Shown one piece after another: positions 51,541-58,922 of a stretch of DNA of 64,000 nt (position 1 is its first letter; every line of letters begins with the position of its first letter). The stretch lies in NCBI RefSeq assembly GCF_014837145.1, contig NZ_JACYFS010000004.1:248001-312000 (forward strand). The letters run 5' to 3'. The notes below the pieces were generated by a model that saw only the letters and a list, made by a program, of their open reading frames with translations, was not told the origin of the DNA and made no database searches. The translations under genes and the position numbers were made by a program. The DNA is from Chryseobacterium caseinilyticum. GTDB lineage: Bacteria > Bacteroidota > Bacteroidia > Flavobacteriales > Weeksellaceae.

Positions 51541-51915
51541 ATGCAGACCATACTTACAGATTTTTACACTCTCGAAAGCTCTGAAAAATTAGAAAACGGA
51601 AGTTTTTCAGCAAATATTACACTGAATAAAGATCACAATATTTTTAACGGTCACTTTCCCGGAAATCCCGTTACACCAGGCGTTTGTATGATGCAGATCG
51701 TAAAAGAGCTTACAGAAGAATTTACAGGAAAAAAATTATTCCTGAAATCTGCATCCAACGTGAAATTTATGGCCATTATCAATCCTTTTGAGACGCCGGA
51801 TCTTACAATGCAGCTTGACATCAAGGAAATTGAAAACGAAGTGAAGGTAAAAAATACAACTGCTTTTGGCGAGACTATTGCATTAAAACTGTCTGTTAAT
51901 TATACTAAAATTTAA
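51541..51915 (+). CDS. ApeI-like hot-dog dehydratase subunit, Glu to Gln
   Basis: A 124-residue FabZ/ApeI-like hot-dog protein. The active-site loop is present as NIFNGHFPGNPVTPGVCMMQ with His38 in GHFPG; 14 residues later, where FabZ has its catalytic Glu, stands Gln52. The rest (FLKSASNVKFMAIINPFE) matches the FabZ strand that contacts the acyl chain. FabZ-type sites combine the His of one subunit with the acid of the other, so this protein could complement the ApeP-like proteins at 32234 and 32831, which keep Glu but lack the His loop. It should help dehydrate the polyene intermediate on ACP. Confidence 0.82.
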   Translation: MQTILTDFYTLESSEKLENGSFSANITLNKDHNIFNGHFPGNPVTPGVCMMQIVKELTEEFTGKKLFLKSASNVKFMAIINPFETPDLTMQLDIKEIENEVKVKNTTAFGETIALKLSVNYTKI

Positions 51916-51969
51916 GATATGAAATCGCTTATCCGGCGATTCAAATGACATTTAAACACAAAATTCCAC

Positions 51970-52455
51970 ATGAAACTTTTACTTTCTTTTATAACAGTAC
52001 TGTTTTTATTTTTCCAGAGCGGTGATTTGGATGCCCTGAGAAATGCGTATTCAAAAGCCAATTCTTCAAACGAAGGCGCAAAAAACTTCATCGATTTAGC
52101 AGATAAAAGTTCATCTTCAGATGCATTAACGAAAGGCTACAAAGCTGCGGCAGAAATCCTGGAAGCTAAGGTGACGACCGAGAAAAACAAAAGAAAATCT
52201 TTCGTGAAATCCGGCGCTACGGAATTAGAAAGTGTGATAAAATCTAATCCAAATAACGTCGAATTGCGGTTAATCAGAATGAGTGTTCAGGAGAACATTC
52301 CAAAAATCGTGGGCTATTCAAAGAATTTAAAAGAAGATAAAGCATACATTCTAAGCAACTATTCAAAGCAGAATACTGCGCTGAAAACGTATATCAAAAA
52401 GTTCGCGATGCAGTCTAAAACGATGACCGCAACAGAAAAAAATTCATTGAAATAG
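51970..52455 (+). CDS. Secreted hypothetical protein of the pigment cluster
   Basis: A 161-residue exported protein with signal peptide MKLLLSFITVLFLFFQSGDLDA and an almost entirely helical mature part (KANSSNEGAKNFIDLADKSSSSDALTKGYKAAAEILEAKVT, TELESVIKSNPNNVELRLIRMSVQ) that looks like one or two TPR-like helix pairs. It ends right at the next ATG (TAGATG). The position among export genes suggests a periplasmic helper, but no named family is recognised. Confidence 0.65.
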   Translation: MKLLLSFITVLFLFFQSGDLDALRNAYSKANSSNEGAKNFIDLADKSSSSDALTKGYKAAAEILEAKVTTEKNKRKSFVKSGATELESVIKSNPNNVELRLIRMSVQENIPKIVGYSKNLKEDKAYILSNYSKQNTALKTYIKKFAMQSKTMTATEKNSLK

Positions 52456-53628
52456 ATGACACTTTCTGAAGTACAGAATGCAATTGACGACAGGAAAATC
52501 TGCGTTTTAATTCCGACTTACAACAACGAAAAAACGCTGAGAAGAGTTATTGACGGCGTTTTGGAATATACTCAAAACATCATCGTTGTCAACGACGGTT
52601 CTACCGATTCCACTTCAGAAATTCTAAAAACATACCCTCAGATTACCGTTCTCCATCTTCCCCAAAATAAAGGCAAAGGAAACGGACTGAAAATTGGTTT
52701 CAGAAAAGCAAAAGATCTCGGTTTTCATCACGCCATCACGATTGATTCAGATGGGCAGCATTACCCAAACGATATTCCCGTTTTTGTGGAAGCTTTGCTT
52801 GCGGAAAACGAAGACGTTCTGCTTATAGGCAACCGGAACATGTCGCAGGACGGCATTCCCAAAAAAAGCAGTTTCGGAAACCGTTTTTCCAACTTCTGGT
52901 TTTGGTTTGAGACCGGCATTAAGCTGGAAGACACGCAATCTGGCTACCGTTTGTATCCTTTACACAAAATTCCGAAGAAATATTTCACTCCAAAATTTGA
53001 GTTCGAAATCGAAATCATTGTCCGAACGGCCTGGCGTCATGTTCCAGTAAAAAACGTTCCGATTAAAGTGCTTTATGACCCTGCAGAAAGGGTTTCACAC
53101 TTCAGACCCTTCAAAGATTTCACGCGGATCAGTATTCTGAACACGGTGTTGGTCACCATCACGCTGTTTTACATTATTCCAAGAAATTTCATCCGTAATT
53201 TCAGAAAAAAAAGTTTTAAAAGATTTATTAAAGAAGACGTTTTGGAAAGCAACGGCAGCAACCGCACCAAGGCTTTTTCAATCGCTCTGGGCGTTTTTGT
53301 GGGCTTCTCACCATTCTGGGGATTTCACACTTTGCTGGTCATTTCCCTTTCCGTGCTTTTTAAACTCAATAAAGTTCTCGCATTCATCGCATCCAATGTT
53401 AGTTTGCCACCGTTTATTCCGTTTATTATTGTTGCTTCCCTGTTTTTGGGTTCGTCTTTCGTTGCGGGAGAAAGTGATATTTTCAATCAGGAATGGAATT
53501 TCGAACTGGTAAAAAATCACTTTTTACAGTATATCATCGGAAGCATGATTTTAGCAATTTCCATGTCAGCTATTTCGTGGATTGCCACGTTTCTGTTCTT
53601 AAATAAGGTCAGTCCAGAGAATAATTAA
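52456..53628 (+). CDS. GT2 glycosyltransferase fused to DUF2062
   Basis: A 390-residue fusion. Residues 1-240 are a DPM1-like GT2 domain: ICVLIPTYNNEKTLRRVIDG, VVNDGSTDSTSE, GKGNGLKIGF and ITIDSDGQHYPND with the DxD-type metal site, then DTQSGYRLYPL. Residues about 255-385 are a DUF2062 membrane domain with a basic start (RKKSFKRFIKE) and three helices (ALGVFVGFSPFWGFHTLLVISLSVLF). GT2 enzymes are common in aryl-polyene clusters (ApeJ-like). It may glycosylate the pigment or a carrier lipid. It is the last gene of the plus-strand arm, with no usual terminator but a run of structured repeats behind it. Confidence 0.87.
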   Translation: MTLSEVQNAIDDRKICVLIPTYNNEKTLRRVIDGVLEYTQNIIVVNDGSTDSTSEILKTYPQITVLHLPQNKGKGNGLKIGFRKAKDLGFHHAITIDSDGQHYPNDIPVFVEALLAENEDVLLIGNRNMSQDGIPKKSSFGNRFSNFWFWFETGIKLEDTQSGYRLYPLHKIPKKYFTPKFEFEIEIIVRTAWRHVPVKNVPIKVLYDPAERVSHFRPFKDFTRISILNTVLVTITLFYIIPRNFIRNFRKKSFKRFIKEDVLESNGSNRTKAFSIALGVFVGFSPFWGFHTLLVISLSVLFKLNKVLAFIASNVSLPPFIPFIIVASLFLGSSFVAGESDIFNQEWNFELVKNHFLQYIIGSMILAISMSAISWIATFLFLNKVSPENN

Positions 53629-53636
53629 AATAATTT

Positions 53637-53756
53637 GGGCAGCTGTATCCGCCTTCCACTCCCAATCTTTTTTGCTTCACTTTTTTGCTAATTGAAATAT
53701 ACCACAAGCAAAAAAGGATTTCCGTTCAAGTCGGGCTGCAAAGACGTTTTGTCTTT
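53637..53756. repeat. Long hairpin intergenic element, copy B
   Basis: Begins GGGCAGCT-TATCCGCCTTCCACTCCC, holds a T run and an A run (CTTTTTTG ... CAAAAAAGG), and ends TTCAAGTCGGGCTGC. It is the reverse complement of the element at 57548-57655 with moderate divergence. GGGCAGC and GCTGC ends can pair to form a long stem-loop. Confidence 0.65.
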
Positions 53757-53834
53757 TTTTTTAATATTTTGAACAACCAAAACTCAATAAAATATTTCAG
53801 TTTTATATCAATTTTTCTTCCCGTGCTCTTCCAT

Positions 53835-54066
53835 CTAACACAGCCACGAAGTGGATAAAACCTTTAGAAACGAAGAATAAATGAATAGAACCACGAATTT
53901 TTAAATTTAAATAGCTCTTGGTGAAATCGAGCAACCGAATTAGGCGAAGACAATCCAAGGATTACAAATAAGACAACAACAGAACCACGAAGTGGTTCAA
54001 TTTGAATAGCCGTGGGTGAAACCCATGGATGAAAACAACACAGAAAATGAACCACGAAGTGGTTCA
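53835..54066 (+). repeat. Tandem array of a 67-nt two-palindrome unit
   Basis: Alternating palindromes GAACCACGAAGTGGTTC (53982-53998 and 54049-54065, exactly 67 nt apart) and CCGTGGGTGAAACCCATGG (about 54010). More worn units lie at about 53843 and 53891. The array sits between convergent genes. The units match those at 61025-61200 in reverse orientation. Confidence 0.7.
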
Positions 54067-54071
54067 ACTAA

Positions 54072-55733
54072 TCATTTCAATCTCCTCACCGTTTTCCTCA
54101 AAAATTCCTCAACATTCTCTCTGTCCGGAACCGTTGTGATCTCCTTCGTCAATGCTTTTTCAAATTCAGTTTTCGCTTTTGAATATTCTTTCTGTTTAAA
54201 ATAATATTTCCCGGCCTGATAATAAACCAGCCAAAAATCAGGATTCAAAGACTGATAATTCGGAATAAAATCATCCGTTAAAACGACATCATCACCATCA
54301 ATTGCATGCTGAACTTCACCGTTGGCAAACTTAAATTCTTCATAATCCTTAAATTCTTTAGACTCAATAAACGGATCTTTGGCAATATTCAATTCTGTTT
54401 TGGCAAAGTCGCCATCTTTCAATCTTTGATCAGAGAAAATCTCATTTAAATCATAACATACAAATTCCCCCAACTGATACGGACTGGAAGACACCCAAAC
54501 CAATCTTTTCTCAGGCGAAAAAATCACAGCATGATGCGCCAGAAGCTGATTAATGGCTTTCTCATTTCCATAACCAATACTCTTGTCTTGTAAACCGGAT
54601 TTGTCCCTTAAAATCGAAGCCATTGTCTCAGGATTAAGCTTTTTATTTGTCTGTAAAAGCTCATGAAGCTTTTCAAAACGGTATTCTGAATGGCTTTCTA
54701 CAATATGTTTTTGATTTCTTTCATCATTTTTATAAGCATCAGACTGAAAATGATTAGTACAAAAAACCTTACTGGAATTCGCCATATCATAAACACCGAA
54801 ATTCTTAGGTGAAACTTCAATAATGACTGCTTTTTTATCATTTGCACTTCCAACTAAGATAGATTCGGACACAAAAACCTTTCGTTTCTTGGCAATCGCA
54901 ATCGCCTCTTCTATATTTTTAGCATACTGTAAAATCTCTCTAGTCACCAAAGAAATCGGTGTTTTTGCCGTCATGGGAATTTTAGATTTTCCTGCGTTGA
55001 TCGTCACCGTAATTCCTTCCTTATTCATTCCGGAAACCACGCCAATCATCCCGGGCCAACTTACACTCATGTACGGAATTCCAATTTCCGGTTCTACAAA
55101 TTCGATGAGTTTATTTTTAGCAAAATCATCACCGACATAGAAATCGAAGTTTCTTCCAATCAGCAAATCACCGTCTTCGGTCTTTTCATTCCAAACCGCA
55201 AGCGAAGTACAGCCAACGACCATCAAATCCTGCATGGCGTGGCCGATGTCGTGCGCACCATGCAGATACATTGCTCTACTGAATTTTGGTGCGATATAAT
55301 CATATCTGTCTGATGAATATTGGGATAATCCGTACAATTCTGCCTGAAAATCATCTCTCACATTGAGATACATTTTTCGGTTATACCATTTCAGGAAACC
55401 GCGCAAAAGATTCTGTTTGAGTTTCGACGGAACAAAAGTTTCCACTTTCGAAAAGAAAATCTCTTCCTGCTTCTGCATAAGATTTTGCGTTAAAGCACCA
55501 TTGTTATAGCCCAACTGTAAAGGATTTCCTTTGATATACAATTCCCAAAGCTGCAGTTTGTTTTTGGTCAAATAATTTTGATGAAATGAAAAAGTAGAAT
55601 CGTTGATTTTCTCCACTTTTGGGATTTCCAACCCATATTGTTTAATTTCAGGAACATGTTTTACAGACTTTCTCGTTGCGCAGGAAATCAGATTTAAAAC
55701 CAAAAAAATAAAAACCAAATACTTACTTTTCAT
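54072..55733 (-). CDS. C45-family autoproteolytic acyltransferase/hydrolase lipoprotein with C-terminal TPR
   Basis: A 553-residue lipoprotein (signal MKSKYLVFIFLVLNLISC, Cys18) of the isopenicillin N acyltransferase-like C45 family of N-terminal nucleophile enzymes. The likely self-cleavage site is Gly174-Cys175 in MVVGCTSLAVWNE, followed by DGDLLIGRNFDFY and VVSGMNKEGITVTINAGKS, all typical. Residues 500-550 form a TPR-like end (PDFWLVYYQAGKYYFKQKEYSKAKTEFEKAL). In flexirubin clusters it may hydrolyse or form an amide or ester on the periplasmic side. It overlaps the upstream CrtI-like gene by 11 bases. Confidence 0.86.
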   Translation of the reverse strand: MKSKYLVFIFLVLNLISCATRKSVKHVPEIKQYGLEIPKVEKINDSTFSFHQNYLTKNKLQLWELYIKGNPLQLGYNNGALTQNLMQKQEEIFFSKVETFVPSKLKQNLLRGFLKWYNRKMYLNVRDDFQAELYGLSQYSSDRYDYIAPKFSRAMYLHGAHDIGHAMQDLMVVGCTSLAVWNEKTEDGDLLIGRNFDFYVGDDFAKNKLIEFVEPEIGIPYMSVSWPGMIGVVSGMNKEGITVTINAGKSKIPMTAKTPISLVTREILQYAKNIEEAIAIAKKRKVFVSESILVGSANDKKAVIIEVSPKNFGVYDMANSSKVFCTNHFQSDAYKNDERNQKHIVESHSEYRFEKLHELLQTNKKLNPETMASILRDKSGLQDKSIGYGNEKAINQLLAHHAVIFSPEKRLVWVSSSPYQLGEFVCYDLNEIFSDQRLKDGDFAKTELNIAKDPFIESKEFKDYEEFKFANGEVQHAIDGDDVVLTDDFIPNYQSLNPDFWLVYYQAGKYYFKQKEYSKAKTEFEKALTKEITTVPDRENVEEFLRKTVRRLK

Positions 55734-57258
55734 CGGTTAGATTTAAAATTTTAGACAATCGTTCATCGATCAAATCCTTTCCCAAGATCTCAGCACAGGT
55801 GTTGAATGCGCCAATGGTACAGCCTAAAATTCCGTGCATGTTCACAGATTGTCCTGTCAGGAAAAGATTATCAATTTTAGTTCTTGGCGAAACCATTGTT
55901 TTCAATGGATTTTCAGAACTTTTGATGTAGCCGTACATATTTCCCTCAAAACTTCCGATATAATCGCGGTATGACAATGGAGAAGATGTGTAAATATTTT
56001 TAATCGCAGTTCTGAGATTGGGAATCTTCTTTTCCAAAGCCTGAATCATTTTTTCAGCTTTTTCACGTTTAAATTTTTCATACAGTTTAGCTCTTTCCTG
56101 TTGGTTGGCTATCGTATTGAACGTATTTTCCCATTCTTTCACCTCTGCAAAATCCATGTAGGAGATTGCCGTTAGGCTTTCTGCAAACTCTGGATGATGC
56201 TTTGAAGGCGTTGAAGAAAGCATATACGTTTCCGGCCAGTTTTCTTTTTTATATTGAAAAGCTTTCCAAACTAAATCTTTAGATGAAAAGTGATATACAT
56301 TGTAATTGAAATTGGAAATAGTATTCGGTTTTAAAACAAGATACACACTGAAACATGATGAAACCGGCTCCCAACTTAAGATTCTGTTCAGAAAAGATTT
56401 TTTCAGTCTACTTTCTCCAATCAATCTTATGACAGAACGAATCTCAATATTTGATATAAACTGAGTGGCAGAATATTCTTTTCCCGCTGTTGTTTTTACG
56501 GATGTCAAAGTATTGTTTTCATTAAAGATAAATTCAGAAACCTCAGAATGTTTGTGAACTTCCGCTCCGTATTCCCGTAATTTTTTGATCAGCAGTTTTG
56601 AAATCTGGCTTCCGCCTTTTACGCATTTATAAGCACTTTGAATATAGGAATTGACCGTCAGCGCATGAACGTAAAATGGCGTATCCTCAGAATCTCCGGC
56701 ATACAGAAAGTTGGAGCCGAGCAATACTGCCTGAAGTTTTTCATTGGAAGTGATTGACTCAATGAATCTTTTAGTGTTGAGATGCAAAATCTCTTCGTTG
56801 TAATTGTTTTGTCCGACCACATTGTATCGTGGAAAATAATTGCATACCCTCTGAATTTCCTCGCAATAATTCTCCAGATTTTCTTTCTCCTCAGGAAAAT
56901 ATTTTGAAAGCTGTTGTACAAAATTATCGTAACCCTGTGCATGTGGATATTCGATTTCATCACCTCCAAAAGTGATTTTATCGTAACCGTTTTCATCCAT
57001 TTTCTGGAGTTGGAGGTCATCGATAATTTCTAAATACGAAAAAAATTGATGAAGGTTTTGCCCTTTTGATAAACCACCCAAATAGTGAACGCCGGTATCG
57101 AAAATGAGTTTATCCCTTGAAAACGTCTGAAGATTTCCGCCATATTGGTTGTTTTTTTCGAGCACGCAGACTTTTAAGCCTTCTTTCGCTAAAATAAGCG
57201 CCGAAACAAGACCGCCGAGACCGCTGCCGATGACCAATATGTCGTAGTTTTTTTTCAA
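55723..57258 (-). CDS. CrtI/phytoene-desaturase-like FAD oxidoreductase
   Basis: A 511-residue flavoprotein with N-terminal Rossmann motif DILVIGSGLGGLVSALILAKEGLKVCVLEKNNQYGGNLQTFSR (GxGxxG and the Glu of the FAD ribose site) and the C-terminal FAD motif LFLTGQSVNMHGILGCTIGAF. The layout is like carotene desaturases and retinol saturases. No crtB or lycopene genes are near, so a carotenoid role is unlikely; in flexirubin clusters such an enzyme probably modifies the polyene or resorcinol part. Its start is 22 bases downstream of nothing coding: a 426-base gap with repeats lies in front of it. Confidence 0.87.
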   Translation of the reverse strand: MKKNYDILVIGSGLGGLVSALILAKEGLKVCVLEKNNQYGGNLQTFSRDKLIFDTGVHYLGGLSKGQNLHQFFSYLEIIDDLQLQKMDENGYDKITFGGDEIEYPHAQGYDNFVQQLSKYFPEEKENLENYCEEIQRVCNYFPRYNVVGQNNYNEEILHLNTKRFIESITSNEKLQAVLLGSNFLYAGDSEDTPFYVHALTVNSYIQSAYKCVKGGSQISKLLIKKLREYGAEVHKHSEVSEFIFNENNTLTSVKTTAGKEYSATQFISNIEIRSVIRLIGESRLKKSFLNRILSWEPVSSCFSVYLVLKPNTISNFNYNVYHFSSKDLVWKAFQYKKENWPETYMLSSTPSKHHPEFAESLTAISYMDFAEVKEWENTFNTIANQQERAKLYEKFKREKAEKMIQALEKKIPNLRTAIKNIYTSSPLSYRDYIGSFEGNMYGYIKSSENPLKTMVSPRTKIDNLFLTGQSVNMHGILGCTIGAFNTCAEILGKDLIDERLSKILNLTDEK

Positions 57259-57432
57259 ATTTTGATTATTGTTTTTAACCGCAAAAGGTACAAAAGTTTA
57301 TCAAACTTGTTAGAATAAAATGTGCTTATTTAATCGCTAAGCACGCTCATATTTTCTCTAAATCTGCCTGCATATTTCCGTTCGGAAGGACTTTCTACTC
57401 AGCAAAGTCATAGAATTTAACTGTTTATGATC

Positions 57433-57465
57433 AAACCTCATAGGTTTTGGAAACCTATGAGGTTT
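57433..57465. repeat. 33-nt nested-palindrome intergenic repeat, copy 4
   Basis: A perfect 15-bp inverted repeat: AAACCTCATAGGTTT (57433-57447), loop TGG, AAACCTATGAGGTTT (57451-57465). Each arm is also palindromic within itself. It is the best-conserved of the four copies. Confidence 0.75.
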
Positions 57466-57547
57466 CAGGCGGTAAGTTTCAAAAACAACTCCTCAGAAAC
57501 AAGATGCATTACACTTGCCTCTTTTAACTTTTTACTTGGCTCTTTTA

Positions 57548-57655
57548 AACACCGAATTGCCCGCAGCCCGACTTGAGTGGAGCTCTTTTTGTAAGCCTTG
57601 GGAAAGCTATGGCACAAAAAAGCGGGAACGGAAGGCGGAAAAGCTGCCCAAATAA
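57548..57655. repeat. Long hairpin intergenic element, copy C
   Basis: Starts GCAGCCCGACTTGAGTGGA, contains CTTTTTGTAAG ... CACAAAAAAGCGGGA and ends GGAAGGCGGAAAAGCTGCCC. Reverse complement of the 53637 element. The gap 57259-57684 holds this element, the palindrome at 57433 and otherwise no gene; it seems to be only the spacer between the LpxL-like gene's 3' end and the CrtI-like gene's start. Confidence 0.65.
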
Positions 57656-57684
57656 AAGTTAGCAATTCGATATCAAATAAGAAA

Positions 57685-58569
57685 TCAATCTACATCATCC
57701 CAGAAATCGAAGTAATTGAACCACTGCAATGGATATTTTTTGATCATCGATTCGAGATTTTGGGTGTAGGAGTTGAGAAGTCCCTGAGCATCGCGTTTTT
57801 TGACCTGCTGAGCCACTCTTGCATATAAATGGTAATGGAGATTTTTTTCTTTCATCACATATACATAAACCACGGGAACGCCCAAACGTGAGGCAATGAG
57901 AAACGGACCGGCCGGAAATTTTGCACTTTTTCCGAGTAAGTCTGCTTCAAGAAATTTTGAACCTTCAAAATAACGGTCGCCGGTAAAGCAAATGAGTTCG
58001 TTTTTTGACAATGCTTCGTTGATGTCGAAAATATGCGACATATCATCTTTAACATAGATAAATTTGATGTTGCTTTGCTTTATAGAAACGCTTTCGAGGT
58101 ATTCTTTAATAACCGTAACTTCCTGATCGGTGGTGACTAAATTGATCTGACATTCAAAATCGATGTCGGCAAAAAAATGTTCGGCAATCTCGAAATTCCC
58201 GATGTGGGCACTGATGAGAACGCCGCCTTTTTTTTCGGCTAAAAGGTTTCTGAGGTTTTCAATTCCGTCGAATTCGTAGGTGTATTTTTCACGTAAGCCT
58301 GCTGAAATTGCGGTTTTGTCAATTAAGGTCTGACCGAATGTGAAGTAACTTTTATAAACTGAAATTTTTGATTTCCAAGAGCTGAAACTGAGGCGTTTTT
58401 TGAAGTAATATGAAATGTAAAGATTACTCTTTTTTTCGAACAGAAAATAGTACGAAGCCACAAAATAAAGCACAAAATATGAACTGCGGATTCCTATGTT
58501 TCTAATGCACCAGACGAAGATTCTGTATCCTAAGATGGTGCCTTTAGACTTGCCTTTCCACTTGTTCAT
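57685..58569 (-). CDS. LpxL/HtrB-like lysophospholipid acyltransferase
   Basis: A 294-residue inner-membrane-associated acyltransferase of the lipid A late-acyltransferase family. It has the N-terminal anchor helix (IRSSYFVLYFVASYYFLF) and the HxxxxE catalytic motif in LISAHIGNFEIAEHFF, followed by VTTDQEVTV and the FTGDRYFEGSKF region. It sits between the ACP/ketosynthase genes and the CrtI-like gene, so it could move the polyenoyl chain from ACP to the resorcinol or another acceptor (ApeK-like), rather than acting on lipid A. It competes with the BtrH-like protein for the ester-forming role. Confidence 0.86.
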   Translation of the reverse strand: MNKWKGKSKGTILGYRIFVWCIRNIGIRSSYFVLYFVASYYFLFEKKSNLYISYYFKKRLSFSSWKSKISVYKSYFTFGQTLIDKTAISAGLREKYTYEFDGIENLRNLLAEKKGGVLISAHIGNFEIAEHFFADIDFECQINLVTTDQEVTVIKEYLESVSIKQSNIKFIYVKDDMSHIFDINEALSKNELICFTGDRYFEGSKFLEADLLGKSAKFPAGPFLIASRLGVPVVYVYVMKEKNLHYHLYARVAQQVKKRDAQGLLNSYTQNLESMIKKYPLQWFNYFDFWDDVD

Positions 58570-58571
58570 AA

Positions 58572-58655
58572 TACTAATTTAACAATGTAGCAGTGTAACA
58601 ATGTAACAATACCTTACAAATTGGTAAACTGATACATTGGTAGATTATTACATTA
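58572..58655 (-). repeat. Repeat 3' of the ACP gene, minus-arm copy
   Basis: On the minus strand this gives CTACCAATGTATCAGTTTACCAAT ... TATTGTTACATTGTTACACTGCTACATTGTTAAATT in parts, matching the stretch after the plus-arm ACP (45393-45463) in order and direction. It lies between the ACP stop and the LpxL-like start. Confidence 0.55.
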
Positions 58656-58664
58656 TTTTTATTG

Positions 58665-58916
58665 CTACATTTTTAAGGAGATTTTATTTTCGATTACCGA
58701 GTAGAAATCGTTGAAAGTGATAATGTCTTTGAAATCGGCTTCACCTAATTTCACACCAAAATTAGATTCGATGACCACCACCAAATCGATATAATCTAAA
58801 CTGTCTAAACCCAAAGTTTTCTTGAAATGGGCATCATTGCTGATCTCATCGCCATCTACCTCAAACTCATTGATTAAAAAATCATTAGCAATGGCAACAA
58901 TTTTTTCTCTTTCCAT
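58665..58916 (-). CDS. Acyl carrier protein (pigment cluster, minus arm)
   Basis: An 83-residue acyl carrier protein with the phosphopantetheine Ser39 in KTLGLDSLDYIDLVVVIE. It differs clearly from the plus-arm ACP (GLDSLDYIDL against GLDSIDALEL), pointing to different partner enzymes. It lies six bases after the ketosynthase stop, so it is co-translated with that enzyme. Expected cytoplasmic carrier of pigment acyl chains. Confidence 0.95.
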   Translation of the reverse strand: MEREKIVAIANDFLINEFEVDGDEISNDAHFKKTLGLDSLDYIDLVVVIESNFGVKLGEADFKDIITFNDFYSVIENKISLKM

Positions 58917-58922
58917 GTTTTT

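Noticed and set aside
53835..54066. CRISPR array
   Set aside because: The unit is 67 nt with two palindromes and the intervening sequence is itself repeated, so there are no unique spacers; no cas genes are seen.
55723..57258. Carotenoid phytoene desaturase (crtI) of a carotenoid cluster
   Set aside because: No crtB, crtY or crtE genes are nearby; the gene overlaps the C45 gene and is set within flexirubin genes.
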